Of a stretch of DNA of 64,000 nucleotides, positions 32,377 to 45,400 are shown one piece after another. Within the stretch, counting starts at the first letter, position 1, and each line of letters opens with the position of its first letter. The notes under the pieces were generated by a model, which had not been told where the DNA came from, searched no databases, and saw only the letters and a list, made by a program, of their open reading frames with translations. Source of the stretch: Mesocentrotus franciscanus (Eukaryota > Echinodermata > Echinoidea > Camarodonta > Strongylocentrotidae); the NCBI GenBank assembly GCA_037976565.1, contig CP137675.1, forward strand, positions 29,897,820 to 29,961,819, written 5' to 3'. The position numbers and the translations under genes were made by a program.

Positions 32377-33176
32377 CAGGGGCGGCGGAGCGTCTTTCAA
32401 AGTGGGGGTGCTTCACCAAACAAGGGCAATTTATGGGGGAAAGGGGGCACTTACATAGGATAAACTCAAAGTGACAAAAAATAAAATATTTAGACATTGG
32501 TATGTACCCTACATTGTAATCAATACATGATCAAGGATGATCCTCATAATTTCTCTTTATGTGGGTCCAAGATACTGCTCCAACACAATACTTTGCAGTT
32601 TAAGAAAATCTGTGAATTGTCAGGTCCCATTGCGAATGATTAGATCTTATTATTTAGATGAAATCACCAGTCATAAAAGGGTTTAGAGCACAATCTCATA
32701 ATGAAACAATGAATAAGACTTTTAATTTGTTACTTAACGATATACTGTAAATGCAAGCAAGCGTAGCGAGCGAGTTGTGGGGAATTGACTGAGAAAAATT
32801 GCTCTCAGTCGCTATAAATAAGGGGCAGTTTTCAGAGGTAAAAAGGGGGATTTATAACAAAGGGAAAGTGATGCTTATTACAAAAGGAAAACTGGCACTT
32901 ATCAGGAGGGAAAATGCCACTTACTAGAAAGGAAAAAGGTCACGTGTCAAAGTAAAAGGGGCACTCATTAGAGATGAAAGGGGCACTTGTCAAAGTAAAA
33001 GGGGCACCTATCAGATGTTAATAGGGGCACTTATCAAAGATAAAAAGGTGCACTTATGAGAAGGGGGAAGGGGCACTTGTTAGAAAGAAAAAGGAGCACA
33101 TATTATCTGAAGTAAAAAGGGGCACTTTGGGATACTTGAAAAAGTGGGGGCTCCTTGCCCCGGAGCGCCGCCTCTG
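32377..33176. mobile_element. hAT-type MITE with 8-bp target duplication
   Basis: Both flanks carry CCATAAAT (32369-32376 and 33177-33184), an 8-bp target duplication. The left end is CAGGGGCGGCGGAGCG and the inverse of the right end is CAGAGGCGGCG. CAGRGGCGG termini and 8-bp duplication are typical of hAT transposons. The inside, 32810-33130, is a degenerate tandem array of about 25-bp units around AAAAGGGGCACTTATCA. There is no transposase ORF. Confidence 0.8.
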
Positions 33177-33431
33177 CCATAAATACACGTAGGCGAAGTA
33201 CAAAGGGGTACAAACATTATTTTATTGATTGTTTAAACACATTTATAACTATATGAGCACGTTCAACAATACCTCATGACCTACATAAAAAAATAAGGGT
33301 ATCAAACTTCGCTCTCTGTAAGATCGCTTGTTCATATTTATCATACATTCACCGGTAAACACAGCGGTCTGCTTCAGTTTACAGAGTTCACTGATGATAT
33401 AGTTCTTAACATTTTGGAAAAGAACTTCATC

Positions 33432-33483
33432 ATGGACTCCAGGCCTAAAGCTTTGTTATCCATCTTGCTTGTCGTAACTACAG
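33432..33483 (+). CDS. Six-MAM gene exon 1: signal peptide
   Basis: ATG at 33432 starts MDSRPKALLSILLVVTT, a short leader. Donor ACAG|gtatgt gives phase 1, matching the next exon at 34738. Confidence 0.75.
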
Positions 33484-36400
33484 GTATGTATTCATAGCTT
33501 TAAAAGATATAAGCCGAGTAGGCCTACATCTTAATAATTATGATACGTAAGAATTGCATTTATTTCGAGATGGTGGGGGGGTTAAATGCCCAGCTATTAA
33601 GCTTTTTGTTTAGTATCTTTTTATTTATCGTGTTTTTGCAATGGTTTCATCTCTATTCGATAAGCCATTGAAATCAAAATATAGTATTGAATCAATCAAT
33701 TCTGGTAGTTAAATTCTGAATTTGGAATCTTAAACACACATGGATTATCTCTGTCCATAGTATGGTCGTCACACTTTGAACTGTTAACGAAACACACTGT
33801 GATTTTCTGTGTCCACAGTGTGGCAGTAACACATTAAAATGTGAAACATGTAGACTAGGATTCTGTAGTGAGGTGGTAACACTGTGAACTATGAGTCACA
33901 TATGCCATGAGTTGTATAACTAATTACATTACATGTATGTGTTTTGTGATTTAAAATTGAACGTCTTGTATTTCGTAAATTTTGGAGAGAGGCCATGCTC
34001 GACTAGCATATTTGCTATTTTCTGTCCCATTTACCATTCTTCACTATTGTAAGGACATATTTCGTACACATATATTGTTACTATTGTGGGTGAATAAGTA
34101 AAACAATCAGCCGATTAATCACATTTTCTGTGTCCGCAATGTGACGATGCGAGTGGGTGGCACTGTTTCGAAATTATATATATTATGAGATACATTAGAA
34201 TTAAATCTACCAGGCACTGAAAATCATTCATAGCGGATGCAAATTTATACATCAATGTTATATGAAATATAACTTACGACTTAAATACTGTTTTGTTTTG
34301 TTTTTAATTTATTTAGCATTATTTCAACAGGGTAGCCCTGTCACTATAGTTGAAAAAATATCATAATTGGGGACCCTGTATAACGTAAACAATACAGAAG
34401 ACATATCGTTAACAACCAAATAATTCATACCCTCAAGTTTTTTTATAATTTTTTGATTATGTGAAAAATTCATTTGTCCCGATTTATGCTTCATGAGAAT
34501 GTGCCAAATTAAAGTTTGCATCTTAAAATGTTCAACCAGTCCAAATTTCATTCTTCAGTTACGAATAACACAAAAAATATCAAATTTACAAGGAGTATGA
34601 ATAATTCAGTTTTTAAATGTACATGTACATATTTGGGTTTTTGTCCAGGATATTTTTTTTATGAAATCAACGTGACTAACAAAGAAATCATAAAGACCGA
34701 CTATTTTTTTCTTCTCTTTTTCTACTTTTTCATACAGGAGTACAAGCGCAGTTGTTCACTTGTAACTTTGAAAACAACCTCTGCGATCTCACTTCAGACA
34801 CCTCTACAACATGGAGCACGGTGGAAGCAGGGGTCGCCAAGAGCCCTAATGCAGATCACACCTATGACAGCTCGAGTGGTAAGGGGCATCTTCAGTCACC
34901 ACACTGCATTTGAATGTCCCATTGGGCCATCCGAATTTAGATATTATGGATTAAACATGCATGGCATGAATGAAGTAGCCAGGGCTAGACCAACACTTTA
35001 TTTTGTTAATCGCCAATTTTTGTTTGTAAGTCTATAATTACCTTAGTCATACCGACAAGACCGGCACTAGACCGATTACAGTCCGAACAGTGTTTTACTA
35101 CCAATGGCAAAAGATCGATCGGTTTAGATTCGTCTTGGCGGTGTGACTGAGGTATTAAACACTGTACTCTTCTCGAGTTGTTCATGAGGGCTGGTCTGGC
35201 GTTCATCACTGAACGTCGGTGATTTTTGTGGAAGAATTCAATCCGGGCTTTAATATCATCGGTTGCACAGGAGGCGTCATTTTTTTCTGACGTAGGACTG
35301 GGTAAGGGATTTGGGCAGATTTGCGACGCGCCATGGGGGATGGCGATTTCTTTAAGAAGATGAATGCAAATGAACAGTGCAAACATTGCATTGATTTAAA
35401 TTATTGGCATATACACTTATCGCACACGAGGCGTCCTTTGCTGATGTAGAAATGGGTCAGCAACATGTGCTGTCGTTGACACCTCATGAGAGTGATATCA
35501 AACAAAATATGACTTCATGATAAACATGGCAAACATTGCGTTGAATTACTGGTGCATACGCCGATTGCCTTCTTATACTTTGTTAACGTAGGTGATAACA
35601 CACTCCAAATGACGCCTCGTGTGCAACGGCTAGTTTGCAATGTTCATTTTGCATTTACTTTGTGTACAGTCATTTCTACATGGCGCCTCAAAAACGGCGC
35701 CTGTCACTTTATTAGTGCATAACGCCTCGTGTCCAATTTGCATTATCCAGATGTCCTGAAGAACATCTAGAAGTCTTCCACTGTAATTGTACAGGAGGAA
35801 AGTGATGAAGAAGCCATGCTTTATAAGTTCTTATTTTTCATGCGAGGTATTGTTTTGTCATGCAGGTCACTACATGTACGCATCTTTGAGGAGTGGCCAG
35901 ACTGCTCGCGGTATCACTACTGATCTACCCGTCACAACAAATAAAAAATGCGCGGAGTTGTACGTTTTCATTTACGGTCAGAGTAACGCCGTCCTCAATG
36001 CTTACGTCAGGGAATCGGGCAAACCCACGCCGTCAGACCCGGCGCTGACGCTCCAAGGCGATCAAGGAAATCAATGGGTTCGGGTATTATTCACAATGGA
36101 TCCACAGCCAAAAGCATTTCAGGTAGGCTTCTCTGGTTTTTGCAAAAGAAACATGCAATTTCAATGGAAAATGTTATATTACAGGTAGATTAGACTATAC
36201 ATTTCAGATATCAATTGTCATAGGAAGGTCATTAAAATTAATGATAGATGATGTTTTGTATTTTTCACCACCCCTCCCCTCCCCCTCCCCTTACCCATCT
36301 CTCTCACACACCCTCTCCCTCTCTTCCATATATAAAACCTTTGTTAATGTTTCTCTCAATTTTTTATTCGATAGATTGTAATTGAAGCCAAGGACGGTGA

Positions 36401-39400
36401 TGTATCTGTCGATGACATGTCTGTTGTCAATGGAGAGTGCCCTCACAGTAAGTACTTATTATCAAGCTTAAGTGCTTTTAAGTGAAGAAGTCCCTTAAAT
36501 CCTGCCAAACGGTCTAAATATGATATCTTTATATTCAAACCGTTTTCTGCTTACTTACCAATAATAACACCGTGCAATTCTAATACAATAGTGTATACCA
36601 GATTGACCCATTAAAACAGTATTGCGAGCAAATATTTGACAAATTATATGACTCTTTATCTCCTCATATTTGCACCACTATTTGGTATTATTACTTTTAT
36701 GATGTGGGCGTGTAGAGGTATAAAGGGGACGAAATCTGAGTGCTTGTTTGTAAATTTTGCTTTTTTAAAGAAATGTTGTGCGATACCTTCCTATCAAAAT
36801 GTCTTAGCTATACCTCCCTGGCTATATACGCCCCATACCTTTACTGAATGTTGTGTCGTTGCTTGATTTATGCGGTCCCCTTTCTTCCACTTTGTGCTTT
36901 CTTATTATCTTTATGTATTCTTTGTACTCGGGTATTACTGATACGACCTCCTGCTCATGTGGAATTAACGCCATCTCTCTTGTGACAACTTCCTCTTGAA
37001 TATAACTCTGACTATTATTTAATTCGTTATTTGCATATTGTGAACTTTTTTATTGTATCTATTCGTTGTCCTTAAGCAGGGTAACTCTCTCAGTATAAAA
37101 AAAAACTGTTTATCTGAGAGGCCCTGTACACATCGCAGGATACAAATACAGAGGAGATTGAAGTTTAAATATAAACATATCATACCATGAATTATTTGAT
37201 TTTGTTTTTGTTTTAGATATTTGAACAGCTTATGCAATATTATACACGTCCTTTCAAATCGATTAAAAGAAAATAAAATCGGGAAAAGGGAAATACTTGT
37301 TTGGTTTGTATTTACCGAAAAAAACAGACTCGGGGATTATTAAACATTGTTATTAGCTGTCAGAAAATATTACACATACGTGATATACTCTTCGTACTTT
37401 AGTTGACTGGAAGTGCACATTTGAAGACCCTGGTATATGTGGGATGCAGCAAGATAAGACGGACGAGTTCGACTTCAAACGGCAAAACAAAGGCACGGGC
37501 ACGTGGTATACGGGGCCCAAACACGACCATACCTACAATAATGCAACAGGTAAACCATTAAAGAAAATTAATGATCACGATCCATTGTGTGCATACTCGC
37601 TACGTGCAAGCATGCAGAAGGGTGACTAGGCTTTAAACATAATGCCTTTTGAGGGAATAGGATCGCTATATTGCCATGATGACTATCATATTTTATAGGT
37701 CAGAGGAAGTATAACCGAATAAGTAATGCCATATATTTCGTAATGATCTGTCAATAGTGGCAACAAACAATTCATGCGAGATAAAGAAGTATGTCTCCAA
37801 TTGATCGTGAAAAAATGGTGTGTATGCGCTCTCAAACGGCAGCGCTCTGACAATAGAGACAAAACGCTATTATTTTTTTGTTACAACAGTCTTGATGTTA
37901 AGTCGACATTATTCCTGTTCAGAGTGCAAAACTTCTCGGCCGTTTTTGGTGAAACTCGAAAGCGCTACTAGTAATCTATGGCTGCCTCTACATTGATGAG
38001 TTTCAGAATAAAAGCCATCAAAGTCTAGACTCTTGTTCTTGGTTGTGGTTAGTTTATTCAGGCATGGCAAGCCAATCAAAGGATTACATAAAGGTAGTAG
38101 ACGGAGTAGATAACACAACGTACATATTAAATGCATACAACATCATCAGGATCATTCAGTTTTTAGTGCGTACTGTGCTAGTGTCGTTGTAAACATTCAA
38201 TGGTAAATTGTGTCTATTGCAGGCTACTACATGTACATCGAGGCGAACAAAGTGAATGTCGGTCACGTGGCGCGCCTCATGACACCCCTTCTACGGGGAA
38301 CCCCCGATCCCGCCCAACCCTCCTGTCTTATCTTCTGGTACGACATGTACGGTAAGGACGTGGATTCACTCAACGTGTACGTGACCTATCCTGGAGCAAC
38401 GGCCTTCCCTGGCGACTTGGTGTGGTCGTTGGCAGGGAACCGCGGCGACCAGTGGCGGGGTGCCGAGGTGATGCTCAACATCACAGTAGATTTCCAGGTA
38501 CGTGGTCATTACCATATGCCTTAGATTTGCTGAATAGGTCCAGATATTTTATGCAATGGTGTGTACTACGCACTCAAATTTGTTTAAATGATACACTCAT
38601 TTAAGGTGATGGCGATGTCCCCGTAAAATGAAAATGTTCTTGATAAAACTGAAGAAAAAGTGAACATTACCTATTGGATAGAAATACCATTCAAAAGATC
38701 AGGAGATGATAATTTTACAAGGCGATACTACCATGAAATTCATACCTGGATTTATGGCGGCGAGTTGACAACAGTGCAACAGAAAGGCGACACATCTCAG
38801 TGTTTTGCACAAGGGCATCCTGGTACTTAATCCAGACCGAGACTTGAAAATTGGATAATAAAGGTAAAACGTCTGATCCCAGACGATAATGTTTGTAAAA
38901 TCCTTGAAATATGAAATGAAAATTATTATTCAATCTCTTGTACCAGATTGTTTTTGAGGCTACGCGAGGAGACAACGTCAAGGCAGACATCGCAATCGAT
39001 GATGTTGAGTTTGATGGCTTCGCACATTGTCCTGGTCATAGTGAGTTATGCCTTTTTAAGCCTCGATCAGATATGACGCGGCAAAACCGTGGCAGTTTTT
39101 TTATTTTTATTTATTTAATGTTGACATAAAGGGTAATACGCGTCACATTTCTATATCCTGTGACACATAGCTCCCTGAAGGCGCACAGGGCCTTGTTGCA
39201 CCCAATTGACATTAATTTACACGTAAACAATCAAAAAAACACGGAGGCTTTTTGCGGCGGTTTACCATGTTTACCGCGCCATATCTGAAGGAGACTTTAG
39301 ACATTACTTCCCTGATTTGCAAGAACGATGGAGTCCTTCGGCAATTACATTTTGGAATATCGATCACAATTGAAATTGTGGTGTTTATAATCACCGTGTG

Positions 39401-42400
39401 TTTTTTTTATGTGATAATTAAATTAGCAACTTTGATTAGGAGATAAAGATATAAGCTTGAATATACAGTTATAAATTATGTGCACTTTTAGAAAATTTCC
39501 CTCCCATGTCTCTCAATCTGGCTACGTGGTCTAATATACCTCTTCCACTCCGCTCCTCCCTTCACTCCATTTCTCTTCTTTCCCACACAACCAATACACT
39601 ATTTGCTTATTGCAGATGTTCTGCTGAACCACAGTTCTATAAGCTGTACCTTCGAGGAGATTGAGCTATGTTACTACACCCAAGACACAACGGATGACTA
39701 CAACTGGTCCTGGAAGAACAGAGGTACTCCGGTTTACTACACCGGGCCTGATGTGGACCACACTAGGGGAGACGAACTTGGTGAGCTTGACCTTGTGGTT
39801 AAAAGGGGATCAATCACATAAATTGTTTTGCTCCATCCATAAATGGGGTTCCATCCTATTATCATATATTCAGAATGTAGGTTTTATATATTTCTGTAAA
39901 AATAAAAATGTGTATTTGTTCGTTTTTGTCTATTCAGTTTTCCGTATTTAGAATAGTAGAAACAAATTTAGAATTAAGAACAGCTGGATAGTTCTAGTAA
40001 GAATCACAAATAACATGCAATCTTTAATACAAGAACTGCATTCTGAGATATTCCCTGGAATGCTGTTAGGCAAGTTTTTGTTTTTGAACTTTCCTCCACT
40101 TTAATAACATAAATTGTCTATCCTACGTGTTAATCAGGTTTCTTCATGTTAATCAACCCGTCTAACTCCAAACCCATCGGAGCCAAGGCCCGCTTCATCT
40201 CACCCCTCTCTACACCCCTCCCCCAGGGCGGCTGCCTCGAGTTCTACTATAACATGTACGGCATCGACGTCGAGACCCTGAACGTCTACACGAAGACGGA
40301 AGACCAGGACCTGCCAGGGACCCAGGTCTGGACCAAGCAAGGCAACCAGGGAAACTACTGGCATAGGGCCACGTTTGCGACCCCACGTGATCAAGTTTTC
40401 CGGGTAAAGAGACTACAGGAAAACAAGTTGTAATAGACTTTTTCACCATGTTCACAAAGTGATTGTTGTATTTATTGTATTAGATTGATTTATCGGAATA
40501 AAAGTTATCGAGCATGCAGCTATATAAGCTGAAATTGTTCAATATAATGAGCATACAAATATTTTGACAATGCATAAATATATTGATATTACTGAACAAG
40601 TATTGTATTTATTTACACTCGAGTTAAAAATGTCCTCATCTTATGTGTATAAATGTATAAACTGTGCTAAAAAAAATATATCAATCCATTTTCTATTTCC
40701 AACATAATGTACGTGCCACAGCCATTTGCACAAGGGCAATCATGCAAGATAAAGAAAACAAGTTTCAAGAAAAGGGATCCACATGGGAGCTTGTGAAGAA
40801 AAAAAACAGAAAGAAAATGTATTTATCGAAAATAATATCGCTAGTGATATTTGTTTGTCTCGCAATGTATGGTCAACAAGGGATCTAAAAGATCACGACG
40901 TTTCGTGCGCCGCTGCAACACTTCGTTAGGTGATAAAATATAATGTAAGCAAGCGTGTGTTATACTCTACGGGTGGACTGGCGGTCCTATTCCTCAACAC
41001 AGACGGGACGGCATTGTGTACAACATCCCTTGTAAAGGATGTAATAGATCCTACATCGGTGAAACTGCCCGTCCGATATCAGAAAGAATGACAACTCATC
41101 CGTAGCCGAACATGCTTGGGATAACCAGCATCAGCCAGACTGGGACGGGGTTCAGTGCCTTTCCCAAGAACGACATTGGTACACACGGAGGGTTAAAGAA
41201 GCTATCAATATCCGTCTCAATCCCAATTTCAGAAGAGACAGCGGGATCGATATCCCCAAATTTTGGATGCGTACGATACGCCGCCATGACACTCTGCGTC
41301 CAGCCGGCCCGCACCGAGCCAGCGGCTCGTTGATTGGTTGAGCACCCGTGTGCTTCGGCTAATAGGCCTTGTCCGTTATTGTTCTAATTATTGATCGAAT
41401 TATTTGACCGCCGGTCCACCCGTAGAGTATAAAAATGTTTGCTTACATTATATTTTATCACATGACGAAGTGTTGCAGCGGCGCACGAAACGTCGTGATC
41501 TTTCAGATCCCTTGTTGACCATACATTGCGAGACAAACGAATATCACTAGCGATATTATTTTCGATACTACATCCGCAATGAGTAATATATTTAGCAAAA
41601 TAGATTTAGTTTAGGTTTGAGTGTCTGACATGAAGGTATAGTAATCTATTTCTAATTCCTCATTTTTGTTTAAGATCGTGTTTGAAGGAGTCCGCGGCAT
41701 CGAGTCTCGGGACGACATCGCTATCGATGACGTATTCCTGTACACCAACGGCCCTAACAGTTGCCCGCCGAGTGAGTATAGGGGCGGTGATTTTTAACAT
41801 CACCAACCACATTGGGTATATGGCTTAATCATCTTACTTTTACGACAACCGACTAAAATCATCAGTGATGTATCATGGGTCGGTGGGTGAATTTTTCGAC
41901 AAGAATACATAATAATGTAAGACAAAAAACACACTTTTGCCCCTAATTTGCATTCACCGCTGTCTGTTTGTTTGTTTGTTTGTTTTATTTCCGAAAATAA
42001 TCATAAAAAACAATAACACAATATAACAAAATCAAAGACTTATATAACAATGATAGAATGATAAAACGGTTGGATAGTCCATTTCAGAGCCATTAACCTA
42101 ATGGCTCTGTTCTTCCATGGAGTCCAATATATGATATAATAAGTAATGATATTAATATAATAAGTAATGATATTCATATCAGAACCGACTCCCGAGATCA
42201 TTCCTCCGACACCATCGACCTCTATGCCAGGATTCGATTGCGGATTCGAAGAAGACTGGTGCGGGTTCTCTCAAGCCCCATGGGACCAGGGAGATTGGAG
42301 TCGCATTACACCCAAGGCACAAGGCTTCCAGTTAACCAATATCTGGGATCACACTATTAGATCAGCAAAAGGTAAAATATTCATTGATGCTACACAATTA

Positions 42401-45400
42401 ACACATTAATTTGGGTGTTAATGTATTCATTTATGTTACATGATTAACACATTAATTTGGTTGTTTCGTTGTAAAACACAACTGGATTTTGCTGAAAAGT
42501 TCAATTTCAATGGGAAGATTCAGTAGTTTAAATGTAAAGTTGCCATTTTTTTCAATTAAAATTCGTTTGGTCAGATTCAGGATTCTCTTGCAGGAAGGGG
42601 GTACAAAAGTGTAAACAATTCTGTGATAAGCAAAAAGGAAAAGGAAAAGTCACCACGTTTTGTTGGTGTCCATCTTTAACTGGAAATTCCTGACAAGCAA
42701 AAAATTAAACGTCATTAGCCTCCCTTTTTTTTTTTTGGTCTTAATCATTGGGGGTATAGCACGTGCCTCATGTGCCTCGAAGTGCCACTGATTGGAAACC
42801 AATACCATTTTGAAGGCAGTAAAATGAGATCGGGTAAATGAGCTATTTTGTAACTTGAGAATAGAACTCCTAATATCAGACGACATTTTAACAGCTTTTT
42901 TATTGTAGATATGAAAATTGGCAATGATAGATAGAGTTTGATATACGAATGGCTAATTCATGTGTGATTCTATTGACTTGCGCTGAAGATGATAGTGATC
43001 ATCCACATCGCATTCATCAGGTTGAAATTTAAGTTTTCGTCTTTCATCATATTCTTTCAGGTCATGTCATAACCTTCGACCCGAATCGCGGTCAGTTCAA
43101 GACGAACGACCGCTCACGAATCTACTCGCCCATGATGTCCCCGTCCAATGAGCCGCGTTGCCTGACCTACTACTACCACATGTCCAACCAAAATGTCGAC
43201 CATGTGGGTTTCTATATCAGAAACTTCAACGAACCTCTGCCACTGGACCCCATTCTCTCGGTGTTCGGCAAGCAGCCGTGGGGCTGGCATGAACAGAAGT
43301 ATACTATTGATCCGTCCGATAACTATTTCCAGGTTGGTGGATTACATTAAATTGATACTCATTTCGCTGAGTATCCTTATCCTTAAGCTTCAGAGTTCAA
43401 TCACCCACATTTTCATTTTCATTTTCTTGAAATGACATTTTGCAAGGATTTATCCATCTTCGTCTTACCTCCAACAGTATCTAACTTAGACTTTGTGTCC
43501 TTTAACGACCAATACACAAATTGATTTCATTTTTGTCATCTTCCATCGTTTTCATCCTCGTTTTTGCCGTTGGTATTAGATCAATATAAATAGACATTCC
43601 TTGAAGAACGTAACGAATAATTTCCTGGAAAAGTGCCTACAGGCCCTTGGACAGAGTACATAGTTAGTTTAGCTTCTCGCACATAATGAAGCTGCAAATA
43701 ATCTTTATAATCATGAATTGCAGTAAAACGTTACCGATGTTACAAATTACATTGATTGTTATGCTTTTTCCCTTTAATTTTGCTAAGGCCTAAACCAGCT
43801 GCTATAGACATTGTTTTGTGTGATGCGTATTCACTTCTTCCAATCATTTCAGGTATGTCTTTACATCAGCGTCGGACTAAAGAAGTGGTATTCTGCAATC
43901 GCGCTTGATGATATCAGTATTATGGATGGGGCTTGTGAAGGTAACAACAAATTAATTACCACAAATTTTACTGATGTTTACAAAGTAATAATTGGTCAGA
44001 TTTTTTTTTTAAAGTAGCAATCTTTTACTATTTCGATAAATTCCTGTAAAGTGTAATGCCCCCCCCCCTTCAGTGGACTTATGTTACAAAAGAGGGGTAA
44101 ACCCCAGTAACTATATAGTTCCCTATATTTTATTTTGTTTTGTATATAACTCTTGTCGTATTTGTGAATAGCGTATTTCAAGTAAATAGCTTCGTAATCT
44201 CATGAAATCTGAGTAAAAACGTCATTATATAATTACATATTTCGTTAACAATTTGAAGACGTGTACAATTCTCTCATCAGAAATGTTCGGAGAGTATGAA
44301 AGTTACTCAAACGTCAAACTGTATCTGAAGACAAAATAATTGATCATTGAAAAATTGTGCATTCTTTTAAAAATAAAATCACCTGTCCTTTTTTTCAGCT
44401 TGTTTGAAATGACTGATAGGGATTTTTTTATACCATTTTAATCTCATCTGTGTTTTATGTATGTAAAACCATGCAGCTGCGCCGACTCCCACCCCAAAGA
44501 CCGGTAGCTGTGATTTCGATCAGAATACCTGCGGTTATACTCAGTCCACGAACGATCAGTTCGGCTGGACCAGGAGAAACGGACCCACTGCATCACTGTA
44601 TACGAGTCCTCTAACAGATCATACCACAGGAACATTGGAAGGTATTAAAAACAAAATGGTCGGTATTCAAAAAAGCGTCCTAATATTAGGCCTAGTCCAG
44701 GTTTAAGTAGGCAGATTTATTACTCTGATTTATGGTCCACCAAGTTTCCAAATTACCGTAAATAATTAACTTGCGGTTACACTTTGTCTAAGAAAGATCA
44801 GTTCGACTAGTTCAGGAGAAACGGACCCACTGCATCACTGTTCTCTAACAGCTTATAGAACAGGAACGTTGAAAGGAAAAACTAAATGGCCTGTATTCAT
44901 ATAAGCGTCCAAATAAGTCCAGATTTAAGAGGGCATATTTGGACATTGATCTATGGACCGAAACGTTTCAACCTTTAAATCTTTTTTAAATTGATGTTTG
45001 ATATAAATATGATGATATTATAATAAGTGTGTCGAATTCTGTTTGAACTTGTTTTTGGTCGTTACTACAAAAAGTATTATATTTAAAACCCCTCTTGCTA
45101 TAACTGTATATAAAAATGCAAAGTTACATCAAACGTGAACTTTTAAACTTTCTACTTCTACATCTAAGTTAGATTTCTGACTTGGCGACATAGACCGAAG
45201 CGGGGTAGTATTGCTAGTCACCTTTTTGGTTTGTTTAATCGATGTTAACTAAAAAGTTTATACAGCTTGTCTTTTGTAATCTAGCTATGCCAAAGAAATT
45301 CAAAACCATGAAGATAATCCCTAGAATATTCATCCTAATACTGTTGCATTGTGCCTCAACCATTCTCCAGGTTACTACATGTACACTGAGACCTCCTCGG

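Noticed and set aside
44063..44100. Extra MAM-like piece after exon 43853-43940
   Set aside because: No MAM motif or splice site; only a C-run and AT-rich intron.
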